A program made the position numbers and the translations under genes. Source: Nageia nagi (lineage: Eukaryota; Pinophyta). Taken from it: 64,000 nucleotides of DNA. Numbering within the stretch: position 1 is the first letter of the stretch; each line of letters begins with the position of its first letter. The notes below the pieces were generated by a model. The model was given only the letters and a program-made list of their open reading frames with translations, was not told the origin of the DNA and made no database searches. The DNA is taken from NCBI GenBank assembly GCA_050084985.1, contig JBITNC010000001.1:31992001-32056000 (forward strand). The letters are read 5' to 3'. Of the stretch, positions 44,964 to 57,349 are shown piece by piece.

Positions 44964-44985
44964 GGCCCTCCTTCTAGCACCAGAA
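44964..44985 (-). promoter_or_regulatory. Primer binding site region of element D
   Basis: The minus strand reads TTCTGGTGCTAGAAGGAGGG directly inside the 5' LTR. The tRNA was not identified from memory. Confidence 0.6.
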
Positions 44986-45828
44986 TGTTGCAGTGAAAAT
45001 AGAGCTGGAATGTAGAATAACATAAAATACAATTATTTTTAGATTTTCACTGAACCTCAAATTATGTAAAATAGGTAGAAATGTTGTAATTATAAATTGA
45101 TATTGATTTTCAGCTCAAACTACAATTTGCCCTTGGAAGGACTTTTACAAATGCCATTTGCCAAAATAAGAGTATTAGATCTCCATTGTTTTTGGTTTGC
45201 TTGCTTCTCTCCTTGATATGAACAACCTGTAAATCCTACACACATGCAAAAGACAATAACATCAAAGCATCTATGTATGACATGTATTAAATTGAAGCTA
45301 GCATAAAACAATAAAAGGTATGAGCTCACAAGATTTTGGCAACATTACCCTACTTCAAAAATTGGGTCAAGATCCGATCTTATTGCTTTGTATTGGCTTA
45401 TATTTATAGATTTTGGGTGAGATGTTCCAAGGCTGGTAAGGGGAAGTGAAAAGCCATCGTAGGTCATAACTGACCCCCTCTATCCACATCATCTTGGAAG
45501 AATGAAATGTTTCAACTTTCTCTTGCAATTTTGGTTTCTTGTTCGCTATTACAAGTCACAGCGATTACTAGGCGGACGTCGGCGATCATCCTAAAATGCT
45601 GGCATTTGTTTTGGGTCGCCAGCGACTGGTTTTCAATTTTTATAACAATATTAACATGATTGCCAAATAGCCAATTTGTATCGAAAAGGGGTCATGGACC
45701 ACTCGTTTTGCATGTACTCGATGAGAGATATCCAATAATATGGTTTTTAGACCTATTTTATATTTTACAAAGAGTTATGATTATTTCAATGTTTACTAGT
45801 TAAAAGGGGACATTTTTAGGTGTCTACA
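44986..45828 (-). repeat. 5' LTR of element D
   Basis: Starts TGTTGCAGTG in + coordinates, with the normal TG terminus that the left copy lacks, and ends TGTCTACA next to the right target duplication. Confidence 0.93.
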
Positions 45829-45833
45829 CCTCC
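45829..45833. repeat. Target site duplication of D, right copy (CCTCC)
   Basis: Directly follows TGTCTACA of the right LTR. Confidence 0.88.
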
Positions 45834-46100
45834 TCCTAATAACTTGAAGGGATTTAGACATATTGAAAGGAAAGTTCAAGAAGTCAAAAGATTTATTACT
45901 TAGCTAATAGATATGACTTCCCTATTTTCTCATTTGCTTAAGAAAGGTGAGAAATTCATTAGGGATAAAAGCTATCAAAAGGTTTTGGACAACATTAAAA
46001 GGTATCTTACTAATGATCTAGTTTTAACCCCCTATAATTTAGGAAAGAGTATGTTTAATATTTTTCATACAATTATGCATTTCTTCATATTTTTGTACTA
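45834..46100 (+). pseudogene. Reverse transcriptase, third piece (element C)
   Basis: Directly after the right target duplication of D the C frame resumes with NNLKGFRHIERKVQEVKRFI, matching the RT thumb (K-x-L-x-x-x-Q-G-K-x-x-x-x-x-R-F-I). MTSLFSHLLKKGEKFIRD follows. It fades out at about 46100; RNase H and integrase of C are absent. Confidence 0.85.
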
Positions 46101-46412
46101 ACATTTTAGAAAAAAAGAACTATAACATGGTGACGTTGTTGCATTCCTCGATATGCCACTAGATTCAAGTGACCAAAAAAGTTAAAAAATTGATATCTCT
46201 TCCTTATTATGGTAAATCAATGAAAAGGGTATTTTGTTCCTTTACTTTTATTTCATTTTCATAAAAAATTGCTTATCAATAATGCTTATCAAAAATATGT
46301 CAACATAGTATTTCATTTTTTGTTAATATCATTGGCCTTTTTTTTAAGGAAGGGGCACTCTTATCAGCAAATCCATGGCAACATGGTGGCTTGGGAAATC
46401 AAGTTGATCATT
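46101..46412 (+). other. Non-coding 3' part of element C
   Basis: No frame. CCATGGCAACATGGTGGCTT near 46373 is repeated in diverged form near 46590, on the far side of the tandem array. Confidence 0.45.
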
Positions 46413-46575
46413 CTTATCATTTTATGCCTTTCTAAGTAAGGGTCAAAATTATCATTTGATGCCTTTGTAAGGGTCAAACTTATCATTTGATGCCTTTGTA
46501 AGGTCAAACTTATCATTTGACACCTTTGTAAGGAAGGGTCAATCTTATCATTTGGTACCTTTGTAAGGAAGGATA
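46413..46575. repeat. Five tandem copies of a 30-38-bp unit
   Basis: The unit TATCATTTGATGCCTTTGTA-AGGGTCAAACT recurs five times with small length changes. It lies upstream of the polypurine tract of element C. Confidence 0.88.
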
Positions 46576-46816
46576 ATACATATCAAAATCCATGGAAATA
46601 TGGTGGCTTAGGAAACTATGATGATCAATCTAAGTTATTTATCATCTTTATCTTGGTGGTTAAGTCACCAAAGATAGGTTTGCTTTCTTATCATACTTTA
46701 CATATCATTTAATGTTTATATATTGCATAAAATATTTCTTTTCTAAGATCTTTTCAAGTGCCTTTTATTTTCCTTGGATTACTTCTATGATCATATGCCC
46801 ATCATGTCGTAACCAA

Positions 46817-46830
46817 GCCAAAAAGGGGGC
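46817..46830 (+). promoter_or_regulatory. Polypurine tract of element C
   Basis: GCCAAAAAGGGGGC directly before the 3' LTR. Confidence 0.7.
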
Positions 46831-46831
46831 A

Positions 46832-47707
46832 TAACATAAGCAAAAATTAGGACATCCAAAGTTGTTTCCATGTCACAACTTTTTCAAGGAGTATCTTCTT
46901 ACTTTTCTTATTATACTTTGAATTCATGCTTTGATTTTATTTTATCTAAAAATAATCAAAATATATTCAAAGTGAGGCATCTATTAACAACTAAAAAGAA
47001 ATTTTGATTTAATTAAAATACTTTATTAGATATTTGAAATGATTTATTTAATTTGTTAAATAAATTATTTTTTCCATGTGCACTCTCATATACCTTTATA
47101 TTTTATGGTAACAGGTCAGCTTGGCATCACAATAAGCCTAAGGTGGAGCCTTAGCACTAGACTTGTTTCCTATAAAGGTGGAGGGGTTATACATGATCAA
47201 AGATATGACATGACATGATATAATCCTGAATTCATGATAGGTGGCAATATACTCATGTCAATCTTGACTAGTATTTCTAAATACCACCAATCACCTTTGG
47301 ATTTTTTTATACTCTAATCTTTGTATTTTTGCAAAATTTCACCCCTTTAGGATCAATATTTGGCACATTGAAGGTGGGACGACAACATCAAGTGAAAGGG
47401 AAAGGCATTCTAGAATGGTAACTAGGCACTATTGCTAGGTTTCTAGCATTTTTGCTAGGTTGAGGTCAGATTGGTGGCTCCCCATTTAGGGGAATATCTT
47501 ATTCATCCTCTTTCGATTGAATTTCACCTTCATTCATCATCACAAGTAATGTATGGATTTGTATCTTCCATTAATCTAGTTTTGATAGGGCAAGGTAAAG
47601 TAGGTTATTGTCATCTTTCATGCCATCGATTTTCTATTATTTTTAGATAATTGGAAAATTTAATTATTCTATAAATAACCCTAATAATTATTATTTTATT
47701 TATAACA
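46832..47707 (+). repeat. 3' LTR of element C
   Basis: Matches the 5' LTR from about 47030 onward (TTCCATGTGCACTCT, AATAAGCCTAAGG, GGTGGGA, TTCACCTTCATTCATCATCA) and ends TATAACA. Confidence 0.85.
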
Positions 47708-47818
47708 AAATATAATGATAATGTTCTATAAGAGTTAGAGTTTAGAGTATTTTCTTCTTTTATTTTGGTGTAACTATGATTCTTGTTCATACATAATTTG
47801 AGATATGCACAAATATAC

Positions 47819-47852
<34 letters not shown>

Positions 47853-50725
47853 AATATATGAAATTTAGTTATATGCACATAAGGTTTTCTATCCATGTAA
47901 TAATAAACAATTTTTACACCCAAGGTTCTCAATCATCCTTTCAAATGAACATCCTTTCTCACTAACATGTAAATGCATATTTATTATTATGAGGGTATCC
48001 CATTCATTTTAGGATTTATCTTATTTTTTATAATGTCCCCAATTTGTAAGGTTCTACTCATTTTTTGTTTTAAGGAAATTTCATCTTTTATAAGACAAAA
48101 AATATCATTTAATCACTTAGAAGTGAAAGAGTACCTTTTGCAAATTGTTTTAACAAGTTACATGATATGGTTTCATCAAGAAATAAGGAAGTTATCATAT
48201 TTTAAGGTTCACATATCAAGCCAAATTTCAAATATCACATGTGCACATGGGACTCTAGAATTCTATTTCTAGTTGACTAATAGAAAGGTCACATCCTTCT
48301 TTCTGAGGACATGCAATTATAATTTAATTAATCTATGAGTGATTTATATTTAGTTAGGAGTATTTTATTAGCATTTTGGTTTTATTACAATTAATCCCTT
48401 TATTTGTAAGTTCCACTTGGAGAACAATTAATTACTCTAATTCTGGGACATTGGACATATTTTAGTGTGTAAGGAATATTTTATATTTTATTATGACCAT
48501 AATTGTATACTTTAAACACCAAGGTAATGATTAATTATAAATGCAATATTAGTCACCTAATTTAGGATATTGAATATATTAAGCCTTGATGATTATATAT
48601 TATCATTTAATGGGTCTCTTTAGTAACATTTCTCCCCTTCTAAGGTAGAGCATGATACCAAGGTGATTTCACCAACTACAAGGTATTAGAAGACTTCACA
48701 CTTTGACTTTGGGCTTGAGGAGATCACTGGACCATTGATATGTGAATTTTGGAATCCTAATACATCCACATACTCTTGGAGGCTCTTAGTCATTGTTTGA
48801 TGATACTTAAATATATGGAGAACTCCCATAACCCAACATTATCACTGCTAGCCCTTGGATGTGATTACTCAAATCTCAAGGCACCTCAATCTTGAATGTG
48901 GGATATGAGAGTACATGTATCATCATTGTACATCATTTTATGAGATTACATCAATCCCAACCATGATTAGAATATGAAGCTACCTCTTACTATATAAGGT
49001 GGATTCCTAGAAGATAAACATATCTTATTATTATTATGCTTTTTTATTCTTGGTTTGGATATTTCTCTTCCTAGATTCTATTCTTTGGATTAAGGTATGT
49101 ATAATGGGGCATAATACAATACTTACATGGGTGCACACTTGGGGGTTTACACAACCCAAGTTGATAGCTAGTTATTTGAGGGGTGTTGGGATTACCCTCA
49201 GATTAATAAAATACTGCTAGTGGATCTCTAAGATTCCACCATAACTATTAGAGGATGAATCCTTAGTGTAAGCCTTTCCATTCTATGGATATAAGCATTA
49301 GTATATCAATCTTCATTGCACTATCATTTGTAATTGAGTTTCACTACATTACTATTTGAATACAATTAAATTGGCCTTATTTTGATATTTATTTATGAAT
49401 ATTTAGTATTTATCTCTCTTTATTGTATGTTAGATATTGGTGCATGATTGATCTATGTACATTGCGATTTGGCTTCCATAATTGCTATATTTTATATTTT
49501 CATGCTATTGCTTTATATCTTGTTAATATTACTAGATGTGGAGGTCATTTTATGCCTTATTATAATTGATACTTAGATGTTGGGTTTCTAGTTTGTTGGC
49601 TTTCACACTTAGTCATGGATTTTGTTTGGTGAGATTCATTGAGATATTAAACTTGCATGATTCATCGGTATATTTTGGGCATTATTGAGTGAGAATTTAC
49701 ATTAGTGTAAGACATCCCTCTCCTAGGGCATGTTTTATTTCAATTATTATTTTATTTCTAGAAAGTGAGGATCTACATAAGATCCTAATGAGCACAATTT
49801 AAGCTCATCATAGTGGTATCAAATCCTTAGTTCTGCTAACCCTAGGAATAAAGGAATTGAAGAAGATAATTTAGAGATGAGATATTTCCATTCTATTAGG
49901 ATAGATCTTGAAGGAGTGTGATATAGATATGTCTTATCATCCTACTAAAAACAATTTTAAGACCTATAAGTGTTTAGCATCAAAGTGGCATTATCTTGAA
50001 ATCATAGTGGTATCAAGAGAGCATATCAATATTTAGATCTAGTTGAGATCATGAAGAAGAGGTTGTTGCTATTTTGGAGCTTCAATTTTATGATTTTGAG
50101 TATCAAATTTCAAGTATGAGCCTCTTGGTAAGAAACATTGGACTTTAAGGCATCAAAATTATATATTTGGTGGTATTGAAGGTTAACATTGGGATCTAAG
50201 CAATAAATCTCATGATTGGAGTAATTCATTGGGCCTATTTTGATCATATTATAGAGTTTTAAGGCTCTCAATGAGATGTTTACCTTGTGGGTCATAATGG
50301 AGTTAATTTAGAGTAGATCTCTTGCCATTATGTTGAGCTAGATCTTATGGAGTAGAAGATTACAATGGTATCTTATCCATCCTATAGGACTAATAAAAAT
50401 TAAGGAGAGTTACAACTGCATCATAATGGTTCCATAAAAGATTATCATAGTGGTATTAGTCCTAATTTTACAATGGGAGTTTGATTTTTCCATTACGCTG
50501 GGTAAAAGTAAATGAAAGAAGGAATTACAATGACTCATCAAGATGATATCATCACAAGGAGTTATGACATTACAAGAAACTTAAATTTAAAATTAGAGTT
50601 ACTAGAGAGAGATGTCAAGGAATTTTTGGAATTTTTAGAAAGTTTGAGGCCATCAACTAGTTTTTTGCATAATTGAAGACATAATTTTAGCTTTAGATCC
50701 CATTAATTAGTCCCCTAGAGGATAA
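47708..50725. other. Relic DNA with PBS-like words; no supported gene
   Basis: A (TA)n microsatellite lies at about 47815-47866. An open frame of 99 codons at 47973-48272 has no family likeness and is not called. At 49811 TAGTGGTATCAAATCC resembles a primer binding site after a possible LTR end (CTCATCA). Similar words recur at 50005, 50364 and 50448. This may be the remains of one more LTR element. Confidence 0.35.
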
Positions 50726-50729
50726 TGTG

Positions 50730-50990
50730 GGAGATTTTGGCATCCAAATTATGAATCTTAGGAATATAAAGCCAAGTGTGGGATATTCTTGTACCCAAAT
50801 TGTACTATTGAGGTGAGAAAGATTATACATAAGGCCATGGTGCCTATTTTGAGTTGTTTACCATCAAAGCTTGTGCTTGGATCAAGATGGTTTCACAATT
50901 TAAGGCATAAGTTTCTAGGTTTGATAAATTTATAAATTTAGTTCCTACAATTTTTATTTTAATTTTAATTTTAATTTGATATTTCTATTT
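50730..50990 (+). repeat. Possible LTR start of a relic element
   Basis: CTAGAGGATAA followed by TGTGGGAGATTTTGGCATCC looks like a purine tract plus LTR start. No second copy was identified. Confidence 0.3.
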
Positions 50991-51826
50991 ACCCAAAAAA
51001 TAACCCTATAAGCATGTAAAACAAGAGATATTACAACCAACATAACTCTTTATTGATCTTTGGTATAAATCTCAATTTTGATTACAAGTTTGCCTCACAT
51101 AGAGTGCATGAGTACAATAGATGATATGGGCATCTTGGAAGCCTTCTTTTTTGTTGTCAACAAGCTCCAAATAATGTTAATAAAACCTATGGAAGAAAGA
51201 GAATAATGCTGATTATTTCCTACTTGCTAGTTCTTTGGTTCTTCTTTGCTCAAATCAGCTATTGTTCCTATAAATATTGCACATACATAAACACACAACT
51301 CATCAAAACATAGCTACTCATGCTATGAAATCAAAGCAAATAAACAAAATAATCATATATCTAAATAACTCAGTAAATGCAATATACTCAAAACTCTAAA
51401 CATAGTTCAATAGCATAAGGTTGAATTCAATCTTCTATATATTTCCTTTTTCTCCTTGGAGAAGGTTTGATTTATAGATTTTTGAGGTGGCTAAGGTTGT
51501 TATTTTGGAGATAAGGACTAGATAAAAAATCTCATCCATCCTTGTCACAAGTTTTATCTGCATAGAGAAGGTAGAGAATTAAGGATGACTCATCCTAGAT
51601 CCATTGGTTTGTTTCATTGGGGACCCTAATTTTCCATTTTTACTTTAACTTTTCTATTTGTAGGATAGCTAGCAATTTTAGATTATGTGCCAACGATTGG
51701 ACTAGATCATCAAAAATTGTACTAGGTTCCTGGTGAATGCAAGGTTTTACTAAACTTTATTGTTTGCTTAAAATTTTATCCCCTTCTTTCATTTATTGAA
51801 AGAAGGGTCATTTTTAGGTGTCTACA
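50990..51826 (-). repeat. 3' LTR of element G (left end approximate)
   Basis: It ends TTTTTAGGTGTCTACA followed by TTTTGCCCTTTTTTGAAATA, as in elements D and F, so it is a diverged family member on the minus strand. The left end could not be fixed. Confidence 0.65.
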
Positions 51827-53145
51827 TTTTGCCCTTTTTTGAAATACCCAACATTTTATAGGTGTGGATTATTTCAAAAAACTAAGCCTATCTGAGAGAG
51901 GGGATGCAATCAAGTCTTAGACTTATATTCCTAACCTTAGGTCAAGGCTTTGAATCAACTTATCCTCTATGAAAATGCTGAATTTGAGTGATTGAATTAT
52001 GACTAAATTTGTTTTTATTCTTTTGCATTTGACATGTTTTGAAAGTAATTGAGATTGTATTACAAGGTGTAACTTAGAAAATTATCACTATATCATTGTG
52101 TTATGTGGGCAAGATACAGATAGAGTCTTAGTCATTAGGCATATGCCATAGCTAGCATGTGATAAAGAATGTCCCTTGCAAATACAAAAACTTTAATCAT
52201 TCTACTTTTGTCCTAGAAGGTGGGTTACTTGATGATCTTATGCAAAAGTTCATCCAACAATTTTAATCATGTCTAAACTTGTCCTTGTTTTCTCTATTAA
52301 AAGAAAGGTCATTTTTCAAATTCATAGTTACTCAAGAGTTTTAGTTTTTTCAAAACACTTGGCTTTGGATCAAGTTAATAAGCAAAAAATTTATTTTGAT
52401 TTTGCCTTTGACATATATACTTTTTATTTTTTAGGATTATATAAACATATTAATATTTAGAATTTTAACTATTATATTATTTTTGGTATATTTGTTATTA
52501 TATTTTTGATGTGAGCAATTTTTTGAGTGTAAATGTTTTGTCTAAATTTTACATTAATTTATTCCAGAGTCTAGACTAAATTTTCATAGCTTAGGTTTTT
52601 TATATAATTTTTTTACCTTAGTCAATTGTTATTGGTTGTTCAAAGGATATATACAAAGATTTAAATAGTTTTAACTATTCTATTTTATTTCAAATTTTCT
52701 CATTAATACTTACAGTTAATTGTAGGCCTCATTAGGCCTAAAGAAGTTTTTGACATACTTTGAAACAACTTCAAATTTTTGTATTTTTAAGAATTTTTCA
52801 ATTTTAATAGAAAATATTTAGTAAGCACATAGGAAATATCTTAGGTACTTCTCTTATCGAAATACCTACATAACTTTGCACTAAGGAAACTCTTTCCTTT
52901 TCTCTTTTTTTTTTTTTAAGGTTTGGGTCATCAGCGATCTGCTTAAGATCACCAATGATCCTTAAGGATCATTAGTACCCAACTAAAAATTGTTGCATTC
53001 GACAACATGGAAAGATAAAAAGAAAAAGTCTTCTTATCATTTTCTTATTTATTTTTAATGCTAGGTCAGAGCTCTACTGCCCCCTACCCCATAAGCTACA
53101 TTTTTGAACCCACATTTTCCCTTTTCATTGTTGATTGGAGCTAGG
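51827..53145 (-). other. 3' non-coding part of element G
   Basis: Related to the 3' parts of D and F: GGTGGGTTACTTGATGATCT near 52220 equals a unit in D near 31100. No coding was supported. The 63-codon frame at 52269-52460 is AT-rich and has no family likeness. Confidence 0.45.
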
Positions 53146-55480
53146 ATGCTACCACAAGGATACTCAACACTGTGTAAGAGGCCAATGAGGGAGGATGTAG
53201 GTTTTAAAACCCCCTTTTAAGAGCTTTGCTTAATGTATTAAATCTAACCACTAAAAAATAAAATGGAAACCATAGTGATGCTTAGAATAATATTTAGATG
53301 TTTTTAGGCCATTTATTTTCTTAAGTTTTGTTATTTATATTGGATTTTGATTTATTTCAAAACCCTCAGCCATGGTCACTGAATAGGGATGAGGGTATAC
53401 AAAAATGTCAATAATCAACCATGATCGTTGGCAATTTGGCAAATATTGACCTTGATCATTAGCAATCATAAATATTTTTTTAGATGCTAAATATTTTTTT
53501 AGATGCTAAATTAACTTTTTTCCATACAACTATCATAAGTATTAGGGATTTTTGAGCCACATGGATGATATCCCAAGATCTTACTAGAGGGTCTAGATCT
53601 ACTAATGGCTGAAGATCACATTTTCCTACATAATGTGGGTTTTGGAGTTCGATCCTGTTTGGGTCGTATTCACTAGGACTACCCTTTGCTAGTAGCTTTG
53701 TTGGAGAGATGGGACTCTTCAATCGATAACTTCCATCTTCCTATAGAGGAGATGACTATCATGATGGAGAAAATCCATCATTTATACCATCTACCATTTC
53801 AAGGATAATGGATTCAGTATGCTATGGATCAAAAGTTAGTTTTTCCTAACATTATTACCATTTATGGAGTAGATGCAGTTGATGATGGTTTAGGTGATAT
53901 GTTCTCAAGTGGCTTCCCATACTTCAAGTATTGGAAGAGTTACCAATAGATACTTCTATGATATTCTTACCTTATGGGCCTTATCTAGTGTTATGCACTT
54001 CCAAACATGGTTAGCAATCGATTTTCCTAGTTACTACTGCATGTGGTGGCTGATATACTTTAGCATGGTACTATTTATGCTTGGGCTCCTACTCTCCTAG
54101 CATAGATCTATAAGGATATTTTCTATTATTCCTTAGGTGATAGGTAATACTTATTAGTTATAATCACTTTATATACTTGGGCATATGAGGACATTCATAT
54201 CGCTCACCCTCATGGACTCCCAATTCCTAGTTTCAAGATACACTTTATATATATAGTTGGGATTTTACAATGGAGGGATAATTTCTATTCACATCCCTCT
54301 AATGGTATACGCCATGATGTTGCATACTATTAGTACTTATTATTTCTCTTAGTTCCCAATCAAGGGAGGTTTAGGCCTTATTGGTCTTATCTAGATTGGA
54401 ATGAGGTTATCATTCAGCTTGTTGGCATCAGACATGCTAGAATTCTCAGTGGGAGGAGGATAAAATTTTTAGAGTATTTTTACTTTGAGCATGTATGATG
54501 TTAGTTCAGCCTTGTTAAGGATATTCCACTTGCTCTTATTCAATTCTTTAGGGAGGGTGAGGTAGAGGGCATCTGGTAACTTATGTATGCAGAGCCTCAT
54601 CCAACATAGGAGGAGCCCCTATTTTAGGTATCTAAGGTTGATGATGTACAAGCTATTGATGAGTTCTTGGCATGGTGATAGGTTGAGAAAGGGGTAGATG
54701 CAAGAGAGTAGGTGGGTTGTCATGTTCATCTATAAGTTTATGAGCTAGATGTAGCAGTTGAGGTCAAAGAGATAATTGATGACAAGCCTACAGGGGAGCA
54801 AGTTGAGGAGCAAATGGAGTAGGTGATAAATGAGCTGTAGGACATGGCTGGTTGAGGTAAGGATACTGAGGTAGGTACATTACCTAGAGGTGCAAGAGAA
54901 TATCAAGCCCTCCTCCATAAGTACCCAATGTTGATGCACTCCTATGGGACATCTATGAGTTTATGTATTAGGTTTCTCATCTTATCACTCATATGTATCA
55001 TTTTTAAATTGAGATAGATAAATATCATTAGGAGAGAGATGAAGCTCAAGCCTCCTCATAGGATGAAGAAGCTAATACATCCATAGGGGGAGCTAATCAG
55101 CCATCAATGTTCATTCAAGGGATTCTTTAACAAAGGGATTATTATTTTTCTATTGTTCAGACATGGTTGATCAAAGTACCTTCATATGTTCCTGGCATGT
55201 TATATCTAGTTCCTTCCATTTCATATATTCCCATGGATGTTTTAATTTATTAGGAAGCCAATGGGATCCAGAGGATTGCCAATACATAGGGTAGGGTTGT
55301 TAGACCTTTGCATCATATAGTCATAGTGGAACAAGTGGGGTTTCTCCACAACACACAATGAGTTAATATGAGATTCATAGAGTGACTCAGGCTATGAGTT
55401 CGATAAGTTTAGTGGGCACTATCCATTTAGGATAGGGTAGATCTGGTAATCTGATGGATGCTAGGGAGGGAAAGTCATGA
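53146..55480 (+). pseudogene. Antisense plant-mobile-domain-like gene in element G
   Basis: The first exon 53146-53196 encodes MLPQGYSTLCKRPMRED and is followed by GTAGGT. The next coding part starts near 53546. It reads VALLERWDSSIDNFHLPIEE, then MTIMMEKIHHLYHLPFQG (about 53685-53805), the L-x-x-R-W...F-H-L-x-x-G/E-E-M-T-x-T-L-x-D entry of plant mobile domain proteins. Later pieces are GLGDMFSSGFPYFKYW and WAYEDIHIAHPHGLPIP. Many TAG/TAA stops. An acidic, helical C-terminal part runs to about 55130 and fades by 55480. It lies on the strand opposite to element G. MAIN/MAIL-type host proteins of this family act in genome maintenance and silencing; many copies in plants are linked to transposons. 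Confidence 0.65.
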
Positions 55481-56472
55481 GGATGTATCAATGATTGGAT
55501 CACATATTTTTTATATTTCATATTATACTTATATATTTTTATACACAATGTCATTTATTTTTTGAGATTATGAAGGTCATGATCATTTCATATGTTTAGA
55601 CATGCTAGTCGTAGGCTTATTTATTGATGACCTTATCTATTTTTTGGATCATGGTATTCATGATTGATGATTATTTTTCCTAGATGTGATGGATAGCTTA
55701 TGCGATGAATATTTGGATATATTTTTTGATATATATATACATGGTGATAGCCTAGACTTTTATATGCATGCTTTAGTATTATGTCAATGTATACTAATAT
55801 TTTATGTTTTTAGATGTATGTGTTTAAGATGGAGATGTATGAATGCTTTAATTTCCACATTTTATTTAGTTTAATACTTTATTTATGATATATTTTATTG
55901 ATATAAAGTGATTTTTATATTTATATAAGACTGCTATGTTTGTAAAATAGGATTTAAGTTGTAAGAGAATGGAATCAGATGCATCATTTTTCATTTTCTT
56001 GGCTACTATTATACATGGCTTAGACATAATATAATGATATAAACATATGTGATATCATGAATGATGTGGATGTATAGATGTAAAACACACAAGATTCACA
56101 AAACACTTATGGATATATGGATGTAAAATGGATATACATAGATACATATGGAAAAATGGTATATGAATGAAAAACTGTATGAAACTTAATTACCTAGGTA
56201 TTTATGAATGAAATAATAATTTAGACATCAATCTTAATGCTTTGGAAACTTATCAAGTTTTTATAATAATAATAATAATGATGTATAATGGTATGGAATG
56301 AATGAATATAAATAAATAAATAAAGAAGTGTAATGAATAAGACCTTCAATACCTAGTTTTGTTGATTAATCTTTTGCTTTGGTCTCATCTACTAAGGATG
56401 ATATAAAATAAGACCATAATATACTTAAGTTTACCATATCCTCATGTGTGTGTAATGATATTCATTCCCTTC
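55481..56472. other. AT-rich non-coding part of element G
   Basis: No gene. The last 95 bp (GATGATATAAAA to CATTCCCTTC) resemble 33360-33430 of D and 61500-61600 of F, the start of the conserved hairpin block, and stop at the LTR of F. Confidence 0.45.
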
Positions 56473-57349
56473 TATTGCAGTGAAAATAGAGCTGGAATGT
56501 AGAAAAACATAAAATACAATTATTCTTAAATTTTCACTGAACCTCAAATTATGTAAAATAAGTAGAAATGTTGTAATTATAAAGTGATATTGATTTTCAG
56601 CTCAAACCACAATTTGCCCTTGAAAGGGACTTTTACAAATGCCATTTGCCAAAATAAAGGTATTAGATCTTCATTGTTTTTGATTTGCTTGCTTCTCTCC
56701 TTGATATGGACAACTTGTAAATCCTACACACATGCAAAAGACAATAACATCAAAGCATCTATGTATGACATGTATTAAATTGAAACTAGCATAAAACAAT
56801 AAAAGGTATGAGCTCACAAGATTTTGGTAGCATTACCCTACTTCAAAAATATGGGTCAAGATGGGTCCCTATTGATTTGTATTGGCTTGTATTTATAGAT
56901 TTTGGGTGAGATTTTCCAAGGCTGGTAAGGGGAAGTGAAAAGCCACCGTAGGTCATAACTAACCCCCTCTATCCGTAAGTCGTAACTGACCCCCTCTATC
57001 CACATCATCTTGGAAGAATGAAATGTTTCAACTTTCTCTCACTATTTTGGTTTCTTGTTCAGTTGTTATAGAGTCATCGATGATTACTAGGCGAACATTG
57101 GTGATCACCTCAAAATGTCAGTGACTATTTTGGGTTGCTGGCGACTAGTTTTCAATTTTGTAACAATATTAAAATGATCACCAAATAGCCAATTTTACCT
57201 AAAAAGAGTCATGTGACCACCCATTTTGCATGTACTTGATGGGAGTTATCCAATAATATGGTTTTTTAAACCTATTTTATATTATCGTGAAGAGTTATGA
57301 TTATTTCAATGTTTACTAGTTTAAAAAGGGACATTTTTAGGTGTCTACA
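56473..57349 (-). repeat. 3' LTR of element F
   Basis: Same family as the D LTRs (TATTGCAGTGAAAATAG to GGTGTCTACA). It has an extra tandem duplication near 56950-57000 (GTAGGTCATAACTAACCCCC and GTAAGTCGTAACTGACCCCC). Confidence 0.92.

Larger units (their letters stand above)
29147..45828 (-). mobile_element. Element D: gag-protease-only Tat-like LTR element
   Basis: Two LTRs of 849 and 843 bp with a CCTCC target duplication (29142-29146 and 45829-45833) sit within the RT of element C. The PBS side is at the right and the purine tract at the left, so the element is on the minus strand. Gag and protease are readable at 43536-40254, but no RT, RNase H or integrase is found, even after removing the nested copia element E. 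The 3' non-coding part is long and full of tandem repeats. It is best seen as a non-autonomous relative of element F. Confidence 0.9.
19245..47707 (+). mobile_element. Element C: Tat-like Ty3/gypsy retrotransposon split by H and D
   Basis: Related LTRs at the two ends (to 20142, and 46832-47707) enclose a PBS at 20145, gag, protease and RT on the + strand. The RT is cut by H after 23391 and by D after 29146, and resumes at 45834. RNase H and integrase are missing. Removing H, D and the nested E leaves an element of about 6.7 kb. It is the oldest layer of this nest. Confidence 0.85.
50990..56472 (-). mobile_element. Element G: 3' part of a relative of D and F
   Basis: 3' LTR, a polypurine tract read on the minus strand (AAAAAAGGGCAAAA), a 3' non-coding part with one copy of the 146-bp-type unit, and an antisense plant-mobile-domain-like unit. 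It is cut at 56472 by the LTR of element F; the rest would lie beyond the window. Confidence 0.65.

Noticed and set aside
47815-47866. (TA)n tract as a possible MITE or hairpin element
   Set aside because: Simple microsatellite; no target duplication or terminal inverted repeat.
47973-48272. 99-codon open frame with hydrophobic start (GIPFILGFILFF)
   Set aside because: AT-rich, no family likeness, no support from neighbours; chance frame in relic DNA.
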